From contig NC_084713.1 in the NCBI RefSeq assembly GCF_033807575.1, forward strand, positions 14,359,389 to 14,423,388: DNA of 64,000 bases, written 5' to 3'. A program made the translations under genes and the position numbers. Source of the DNA: Cydia pomonella. Lineage: Eukaryota; Arthropoda; Insecta; Lepidoptera; Tortricidae. Shown piece by piece: positions 56,529-64,000 of the stretch. The stretch's first letter is position 1. Each line of letters starts with the position of its first letter. Below the pieces are notes generated by a model. The model searched no databases, had not been told where the DNA came from, and was given only the letters and a program-made list of their open reading frames with translations.

Positions 56529-56686
56529 AGACGGGCGTATTACCCGACCGGACCAGGACCTTGGTACGATCCAAGGCCTGTTCGATCGAGTCGAAGGTGG
56601 TTCGCCGTACATCCGTTAAAAACGAAATGAATGGAAGCCAGAAAGAGATAAGCTGACCGAACCAAGGTCCAAGGGTACGCCCGTCT
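56529..56686. mobile_element. MITE (AGACGGGCGTA ends)
   Basis: AGACGGGCGTATTACCCGAC ... GGACCTTGGT pairs with ACCAAGGTCC ... GGGTACGCCCGTCT. Target duplication not clear. Confidence 0.75.
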
Positions 56687-56689
56687 GTT

Positions 56690-57840
56690 AGCACAATAAC
56701 ATATTCTTGATAATTCTGATAATACCACTGGCTACCATTGATAGCTTATAATTCTAAAAACCTAATCGTCTAGCAGTTATCGGACTTAGCGGGGATGATG
56801 CGGAGATATCGGCTATCGTTAATATCGGTAATTACATCTGCATTGTTTATAAGTTGGGACGTGGTGGAAGGCAGGTTTCACTTAGCCAGGGCACAGAATA
56901 TAGGCAATAGTAATACGTATACAGAGTATACAGACCTCAGCTAAATACTATCTCACAAAAACAAATCGTCGTTTGACATCTAAGAACCACGCCACATAGC
57001 GTCTCCCGGGCGTCGGCGTCTAGTCAACTCTATGGCTGCTGTTCGACGCAACGTTGGCGCAACGGCACAGCGACGACATTTTCTATAGCGCTGACTAGGC
57101 GCTAGTGTGTAGTCGCTAAAGGTGACGAATCGTGTACTCCCTCCCTAACGCATGGTGCTGATGACGCGTATTTTTCTAGTGTCCAACTGAAACCGGATTT
57201 TTATGCCAAAACCTGCCAAACCGAATCTGCTGAAAACAAAACTTTGGACACTTATTATGTTTTGTCGCTGACTAGACGCAGACGGTGCCTCGCGGCAGTT
57301 GTGAGCCAAGCGCGGCCGAATAATTAGTGAAAATGCCACTGGTCAGTTAAGACTTAAGTACCCTTTGACCGCTATTCGCCATAATTATACAATTTCACTC
57401 ACTCGACAAGTTTACAGGTGCCACATAACATAAACTTTACTTAAAATAATTAAGGTAACCTTACTACAAGAATGCATTTGCAGCGTATGCGTAGTTTATT
57501 TAAAGCGTGTTTGGCGATGTGGTCACGACTACTCCAGCTCAAGACTTTAATTAATGCTTAAAAGTTGGTTCTACCACTTCTACCACCGATTACGTACCTA
57601 TTGGATAGTCTCAGGGACCTCTAGCTCTTCAAGAGCGTCTGACTGAACTCTCCGACCGGCCATTGCGGGGCTATTCCAATCGTTTACCGAACGCAGGCTG
57701 GCATTTTTGGTGGACCCATATAAGTGCTATTCAGTGGTGTCGCGTCAAAAATGTTCGTTCAAAATCCGGGGCTCATTATTCCTTTTTATTCTTAAAAGCG
57801 CTCAACAAAGAAAAGAAAAAACAAAGGAGCGGATCAGTAA
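56690..57840. other. Intergenic DNA
   Basis: GC-richer stretch at 56985-57320 with repeated CTAGTCA/TGACTAG motifs that may be a decayed inverted-repeat element. No gene recognised. The open frame at 57663-57965 (+) crosses a repeat and a retrotransposon end. Confidence 0.45.
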
Positions 57841-57900
57841 AATCGAAAAAGTTGAAATGTATCGGGATGACAGATGAAGCGTCAAAAGCTACGAAAAGTC

Positions 57901-58143
57901 TTCTTCTTTCTTTCTTCTTTTCACTGGCTCAGCGACCCGAACTGGATCTTGGCCTCCGACACTAGAGTTCACTATTCGTTCCTATTCTGTGCGATGCGAC
58001 GCCATTCATCCGCTTGAATGTCGCACAAGTCTTTCTGGACCTCGTTGATCCACCGGTAGTTATCTAGGTCTTCCGACCGGACGTCTCCTAGTAGGTCGCC
58101 CAAGATAAGCTCTCTTGGCCGCAAGATCCTCTCCCATCCTCTC
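57901..58143 (-). mobile_element. Non-LTR retrotransposon stub nested in an older repeat
   Basis: The minus strand encodes RRPVGRPR, YRWINEVQKDLCDIQADEWR and RIAQNRNE, then TLVSEAKIQFGSLSQ with a stop. This GRPRxRW ... VSEAK...FGSLSQ block is the C-terminus of an endonuclease-RT ORF. A (GAAA)n-type tail follows. Flanks CTACGAAAAGTC (57889-57900) and CTACGAAAGTC (58144-58154) are the target duplication. The same host repeat without insertion is at 36120-36240. Confidence 0.88.
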
Positions 58144-58159
58144 CTACGAAAGTCACGTG

Positions 58160-59234
58160 CCTATTTTCAGACATTATTTGAATTTCGATTGGCGTTTTCT
58201 ATCAACTATTGAAAATGGAAAATGAAAAAGCGTTTATTGTTAAAGATATTGTGTCGATTGTCTTGACTAAGTCCCCTGGAGATTTCGTTAAACTAGCCTA
58301 AGCGTCAGAGCAACGGGAACGTGGCTGGAATGCGGGTCCGTCCTTCAAACGATTAAGGGCCATCGACTCGCCCTAAATTACCATAACGCGTTCATTAAGA
58401 CTAGATTAGTTAACGAGGAAAACCCGGTCGCTGGAAATATGCCACCTCACTAATGGAATAGACATACGTCACTAATTCGTTTACCGATTAAGTATTTTAG
58501 AAATAAATTGCTGGGTTCCGGGCGATTTGTTCTGTGGTTCTGAGGGTTTATCGAAGATCAACGATTTTTTTGTCTCTATGTCACTTCAATAATGACAGAT
58601 GGCGATAGATGGACCCTGACTAACGGACATTACTACGTGACGTCACCGTCGCGTCATTCGTCACGTTCACCGATTATGGCATTATTCATTAAACCTATCT
58701 GTCGTTTTGAAATTTCTGTTTGTTAGAAAGAGACAAAATTAACAGAGGTGTGTAAGAGGTTATTAAGTTTTATGAATAAGGGGTCTGGTTTTGGGGAACC
58801 GCATAATTGTTTGGGTGTCTTTATCACTCCAATAGAGACGGGGATAGAGTGACTTCGAATTCGCAAATTCGCGGTTAGTTACATATTTCACTAAGCAAAC
58901 CCATGGCTACAGGAGAACCAGTGGTGGTGGTGGTGGATAAACCAGTGTACACTACGTGCAGTCCTGCTAGAGCAGGACGCAGCTATCTCCTAAACTGACA
59001 AGGTGATAAAAATAGATATATATTGCTATCTCACTCAGCATCGCTGTAGCATATATGGGGTATGCTAGTGCTAAACGTAAAATTCCTACCTTCGTATTTA
59101 ATTCGTCTCTTTCTGACAGATGCAAATGTTAAAGTGACAGAGAAAGACGAGCTAATTTCAAAGGGATATTAGATTTGAAAATGTACTAAAATGTGCCTAC
59201 AGCCTAAAGGTTCGACCGACTATATCTTATTAGG
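58160..59234. other. Intergenic DNA
   Basis: Remainder of the host repeat to about 58280, then AT-rich DNA with a (GGT)n run near 58921-58936. No gene seen. Confidence 0.5.
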
Positions 59235-59740
59235 GAACATATGGAAGTTTTTAATTTAACCAACAAACAAACAAACCATGAAATATAGAATCATATCATA
59301 GTTACCAATCAGAGACAAGTTAGTAACAAAGACTGTTACTCTCTATGTATACAAAGTCGGGTCTTATTATTGTTAATGAACATATCGATTTTTTAAATTT
59401 AACCAACAAACAAACCATGAATTATAGAATCATATTGTTTCCAATCAGAGACAAGTTAGTAATAAAGACTGCAACTCTCTATACAAAGTCGGGTCTTATT
59501 ATTGTCAAACCACATATCGATTTTTTTAATTTAACCAACAAACAAACGGACCATGAAAGTTTCCAAGCAGAGACAAGTTAGTAATAAAGACTATTATTCT
59601 CTATACAAAGTCGGGTCTTATCATATTATTGTGAATGAACATATCGAAGTTTTTTAATTTAACCGACAAACAAACAAAGCATGAATTATAGTAGAATCAT
59701 ATTGTTTCCAATCAGAGACAAGTTAGTAATAAAAACTGTT
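59235..59740. repeat. Tandem repeat, about four units of 127-143 bp
   Basis: Units begin GAACATATCGA (or variants) at 59235, 59378, 59510 and 59637. Each has TTTAACCAACAAACAAAC, CCATGAATTATAGAATCATA, CCAATCAGAGACAAGTTAGT and CTATACAAAGTCGGGTCTTA. Units differ by small indels and base changes. A lone unit piece (ACTGTTACTCTCTAAG, TACAAAGTCGGCGGTCTTAT) lies at 61388-61430, about 1.6 kb away. Confidence 0.85.
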
Positions 59741-59894
59741 CGCGCCTCTTTTCATTCAATATCATTCATATTCAACCATCTCGCTCGCACTTCTTTCATA
59801 AATTTATTCGACCTCATTTTAATTTTCATATCACCAGCCTTTTATCCGATCTAAATGTAAACGGAAAATAAAATATTTTTTAAATATCTGTCTA

Positions 59895-60160
59895 TGGAAG
59901 GTAGAGGTAAGGAATGCAATCTTCATAGGCAGAACTGATGCAAAAGTGTCCAGCGGTCAGCTATAAATAATAGTTCCAAATCTCTCCAGAGTAGCGCTAG
60001 AGTAGCTAAGAACCTATTAGGCGTTATTGACGGAGTAAAGTGCGCTGTCTATGATTTGTTTTTTTTTTCAAGTATTCTAGGTATTGTAGCGCCACCTATT
60101 TAAGGTTTTTGATGACACTTTTTGATATATGGAGATTCCATTCCTTACCTCCACCTTCCA
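59895..60160. mobile_element. MITE with TA target duplication, copy 2
   Basis: TGGAAGGTAGAGGTAAGGAA at the left pairs with TTCCTTACCTCCACCTTCCA at the right. TA flanks both ends. The interior is shared with 49518-49751 over about 170 bp; this copy keeps longer TIRs. Confidence 0.88.
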
Positions 60161-60807
60161 TATATCTGTCATTCGGCTATAATGTCATTGAATAAATAAG
60201 ACACGTTGTCATAGTGAAAAAATATTAATTATTTTTTGATCATCATAGGTAATAAGAGTGATAAACAGGGAGTGAAGGACAAAATAGATACGAGCACGAG
60301 AAGTACGAGAAGAACGAAGTACGGCCGCCGCAACCAAACCAGAATTATTATTCAGGTAAGGTCGGCTCCATTAGTAGGGAATATTACGTGAAACTCTGCG
60401 TAGAGGGCGCCACTACCATAATCCATCAAAATCTGAGGGTCTACCGAGAAACAAGAAAATCGAAATTTCGTTATCTTACCTTTATCACTCTTGATGCATC
60501 AATGTCATATTTTAATATCTGTGAAAACTTGTCAAAAAACAGTTTAAGGCACAGTATGTATAAGTTACTCTATGGTTTACGATAGGTAATAGTGCTGCAC
60601 TCTGTCGGCAGAACATTGCAGTAATACTCCCTATTCATTTATTGCTTTATTTTATTTGGATTGGATTAGATTAAAGAAAAAATACAGTATTTTACACAAA
60701 AGGATAAAACAAAGGCTAAACCACTAAAAGAACTTAACATTAGATCAGAAAGAAAAAAAAAACAATGTCACGCAAAAAAGTCAATGTCTACATAGCTAGG
60801 GCCAACC

Positions 60808-61214
60808 AAAGAGAATTTGAAATAGAGGTGTATTGTCAAAGAAAACTTTGTAGCCACAAATTTACTGCCATCTTTCGACAAATGATTAAAACTTTTAAAA
60901 CGCCATTTGACTTTGAACCTTATTCTTTTACTGACATTGTGTTAAATTTATTAAATATCAAAAAGTGGCGCCATCTAATAGATCAAAGGCCAAAGGTGTG
61001 TCATCATCGTTTCGAGGCGCCATAATCTTTTGGTTGTGCCTTGTAAGATGGCGCCACTTTTTGTTATTTAACAAATTTAATACATATCAGTGAAATAATA
61101 AGGATCAAATTCAAATGGCGTTCTAAAAGTTTTAATCATTTGTCGAAAGATGGTAGTAAATTTATGAGGCTACAAAGTTTTCTTTACAATATACCTCTAT
61201 TTCAAATTCTCTTT
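60808..61214. mobile_element. Large foldback element, about 400 bp
   Basis: Arms 60808-60977 and 61046-61214 are near-complete inverted copies: AAAGAGAATTTGAAATAGAG / CTCTATTTCAAATTCTCTTT at the outside and AAAAAGTGGCGCCATCT / AGATGGCGCCACTTTTT inside. A one-armed relative is at 1241-1445. The open frame across the left arm is incidental. Confidence 0.85.
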
Positions 61215-63058
61215 GAACCTAGGTATTGTCGAATGTCAAAAAAAGAAAATTTAAAAATATTGACAAAAAAATACTAAGTTATAAATAACTTTATCATATG
61301 TTTTATTGTCCTCGTAGCCATAGCCCCTTTATATTTTTCGGACTACGCTTGTCGTTGTCGCTAGTCCTCCTTCCTCGCGTCCCCAAAGACTGTTACTCTC
61401 TAAGATACAAAGTCGGCGGTCTTATTATTGTTGTAAATGGAGCCACTAGGAAATGACCGTCGTGAACCTTATTACAACAAGATAAGGTGTACAATTGGTC
61501 ACTTAATTGATATAATGGAGATAATCAGCAGTTTAGCACTTAGCTTGTCTTTCTTCTTGCAAACCAACAAAACTTTGGACTTTTACACCATTGGGTTGTT
61601 TATTGGTTGGTTTGTAAGGAACACTAGAAAAAAAAATACGTCTCTAAATGAAGCGACCATATCTTTATGTACAGTCGCCAAAAGATATATCGGAGTGGCC
61701 GATGTGCTCAAAAATATCTGAACACGCACTCTTCAGCTTGACAATAGAGTCGTGTTCAGACAAATTTTCATAGCTCCGAGGGGGGCATTGTATTTGTCTG
61801 TGGGGTCTGTATTTGTAATCAGTTAACTGTGTGCAATGTACTTGTGACTTGTGACTCTCCTTGAATTTGAAGTCCATGGGAAGCGGTGGCCGCTTACCAC
61901 AGGTATCGTCTGAACGAGCCACGCGTAAAAAGTGTCTGTAAAAAAGTAATACTTATTTAATGAAGTCAAATAAACATAAAACCCAATCTAAGCCGTATTT
62001 CACCGGCTTTGAAGTGACGAAGTATTGGAAATGCCACTAGAACCGTCATATTTTCAAAGGAATTTAACGCTTATAGTAGCACCATGGTAGCACTAACACG
62101 CTCACTTCAAAATCTATACAAAATTAGCTTGTTTCTCTGACTCTAATAATTTTGGTGTCGTGATCCCAATGTCAAAAATGTATTAAGATGGTCATGTTGA
62201 ACAAGGTTTCCCATGGGATCGACATTAAAATCGTGAAAAAAATACTCCTGGGCCTATACGTTTCGTCAACTTCGGACCCTAATCGTGTCTACTAGATTTT
62301 GTGCGATTTTGAGGTTAGTCCCGTGGGTAAATTTGTTTCGTATGATCATCTTAACAAATTTTTTGAGATTCAGGATCACAACCCCAAAATAACCCGGTAT
62401 TTGTAAATTTTGCTTATCAGATATTTATTTAAAAGTTAATTAATTCCGTTTACCGATTTTGAGATTTTATTAGTTTCCATCGATCGTTCTCACGCGGACG
62501 ACATTCTTTGTTCCGCTTGCCGAGGTAAGGACATCCAATTACGAGTAGGTACAGCTCTAACTGTGTGCTTCTATCGCTCACTATATCCAGGCGCATGATA
62601 GCGTTCGTCTCAGGCGAACTAATATTTAAATTGTAGCCGCCCAGAAGCATTAAACTTTGAATACTTTGTCAGAGAAATCAAGGTTGCATTTTAATTGATA
62701 GGTTTTGGTTTGTGAACAGCCAAGGAGACAGTTGTTTTTGATGTCTCTATATATATCACGATGTCGAGACGGCGATAGTGACAGCTTGAATTTGGCAACA
62801 GGGGGGTAGTACTTAGGATCTCCAATTATTAGGGAACATTTTGATAAAATACAAAAGGTTGCAATTGAATGAATAGCAAATCCCTTGTTTCCGGTGTTTA
62901 TGGACCAATACATGGTACCATTCCGGTGGTAATTGGTCAGAATCTGCCACCATGTGATTCTAGCCCGGGCGTTCCTTTCACTACGGCTATTCTAATATGC
63001 ACAGCTCTTGAAAAATATGTATTTGTCTGGGTGTAAAGGATGAGTCACGCTACAACGG
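61215..63058. other. Intergenic DNA
   Basis: Contains the stray tandem-unit piece (61388-61430) and, at 61672-61770, a partial foldback (GTACAGTCGCCAAAAGATAT ... CTGAACACGCACTC ... GAGTCGTGTTCAGACAAA). No gene recognised. Confidence 0.5.
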
Positions 63059-63171
63059 TCCGGGCCCGGGCCGGGGCGTCCGACACTTGAGGTTTCTATA
63101 GGAAGCATCACGTGATCACCGATCACCTGTCATTGAAAAAGAAGTGTCGGAAGCCTTGTCCCGGGCCCGGA
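63059..63171. mobile_element. Short GC-rich MITE
   Basis: TCCGGGCCCGGGCC, GCGTCCGACACTT at the left pair with AAGTGTCGGAAGCC, CCCGGGCCCGGA at the right; the centre holds ACGTGATCACCGATCACCTG. The outer GAGTCACGC may belong to it. Confidence 0.8.
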
Positions 63172-63359
63172 ATCACAAATACCACAATCTAACGTCTTGA
63201 ATAACCTAGAGGATATGAGATTTTGATCCTTAGATTGGATATGGTGCTCAAACTGCTCAAGTTAAACTAGGTTCAAAGATTTTATAGTTCAAAGTATTTC
63301 TCGTTTCTCGTTACCGGTGAAATTATCAAAATAGCTTGTTTTAAAACTTCTACTTTCTT

Positions 63360-63600
63360 ATCTCTTGCGTTGCATTTACATTGGCTAGTGAACCGAACGC
63401 TCGCTCGTTCGGCAAGCGGGAAACAGGCCTGGATCGGGATAAAAACTCGATCTCACTCACAAGGCTAGCGGTCGCTTGCGCAGACCAAAAAGTAAGCACA
63501 TTCCATTGTAGAGTGGAAACGAGTCGCGGTCGGCCGCACCAATGGGAAAAGTCGCGGAGCACTCGGCCATGAAGCAATGGCGTGCAGAGATGCCATGGAT
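63360..63600. other. GC-richer patch of unknown role
   Basis: Contains the palindrome GAACGCTCGCTCGTTCGG. Both strands have short open stretches without coding character. Confidence 0.4.
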
Positions 63601-63763
63601 TGTGGTCAATTTTGTATTAATGATATCAAGTCCCATGATTTGTACAGTGTTTGTTTGTCTTGTTATGGTTTATGGTTTAAGACATTTATTCTCATAAGAA
63701 TATACATTATTCACTTAAAATGAGAATTTAAATTTAACATAACTATACAATAACGTGGTGTGT

Positions 63764-63867
63764 GTTTTTGCATCCCACGGAAACACGAGTAAATTCGCAT
63801 AAATACTTATTTGAATAGGAGTAAGGTTGGTATTCGTAGCGCACCCGCGGCCGTGCGATGCAAAAAC
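63764..63867. repeat. Short inverted-repeat element
   Basis: GTTTTTGCATCCCACGG at the left and CCGTGCGATGCAAAAAC at the right are inverted with one mismatch. Confidence 0.65.
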
Positions 63868-64000
63868 GGTACAATATTAACTATAATTAAGAGTGGGTAG
63901 CGTAACAACAACATGCATAACTCTGCGAGTGCAGTATCCAAGAATTAATAGTTTTAGATCAAAATATGCCATGCTTCTTAATGTAAAAGTATTTTAGGAG

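Noticed and set aside
56985..57320. Possible inverted-repeat element
   Set aside because: CTAGTCA/TGACTAG motifs recur, but I could not align two arms convincingly.
60765..61025. 86-codon plus-strand frame
   Set aside because: Lies in the left arm and centre of the foldback at 60808-61214.

Overview
The window reads as nuclear DNA of a moth or butterfly (Lepidoptera). It is AT-rich, carries GC-rich exons with GT-AG splice sites, and is filled with repeat families typical of lepidopteran genomes: tRNA-headed SINEs, 5'-truncated non-LTR retrotransposons ending in short ATC or TTAC repeats, the abundant GGGTTCCGTA...GGCCGGTTTTT elements, and many short terminal-inverted-repeat elements. No prokaryotic gene organisation, CRISPR array or rRNA was seen.

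Two genes can be named, and they lie tail to tail. Positions 2740-10801 (+) hold the last four exons of the DNA mismatch-repair ATPase MSH2: Walker A, Walker B with the D-loop, the switch-histidine exon, and the C-terminal exon with stop and poly(A) signal. The earlier exons lie outside the window. Positions 13421-20613 (-) hold an inhibitor-of-apoptosis protein. One large exon encodes two BIR domains and a RING finger but has no start codon. A second exon about 6 kb upstream supplies a start codon in compatible phase, which predicts a 386-residue protein with a long Ser/Ala-rich leader.

The most unusual structure is in MSH2. The 3' 135 bp of one coding exon, with its splice donor and 34 bp of intron, is repeated as seven identical 169-bp units, followed by one decayed full copy and one decayed partial copy (6631-8262). 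All extra units are frame-shifting or stop-containing, so the gene carries a row of decoy splice donors.

From about 21 kb to 64 kb no conserved gene was recognised. This part holds a few candidate small genes or exons (29682-29801 +, 30826-31023 -, 43549-43788 -, 54582-54770 -), pieces of at least six non-LTR retrotransposons, two SINEs with clear target-site duplications, several foldback elements, a 1.1-kb terminal-inverted-repeat element with an unrecognised reading frame (48025-49129), and a 127-143 bp tandem repeat (59235-59740). Several insertions can be dated relative to their hosts by direct repeats or by an uninterrupted sister copy.
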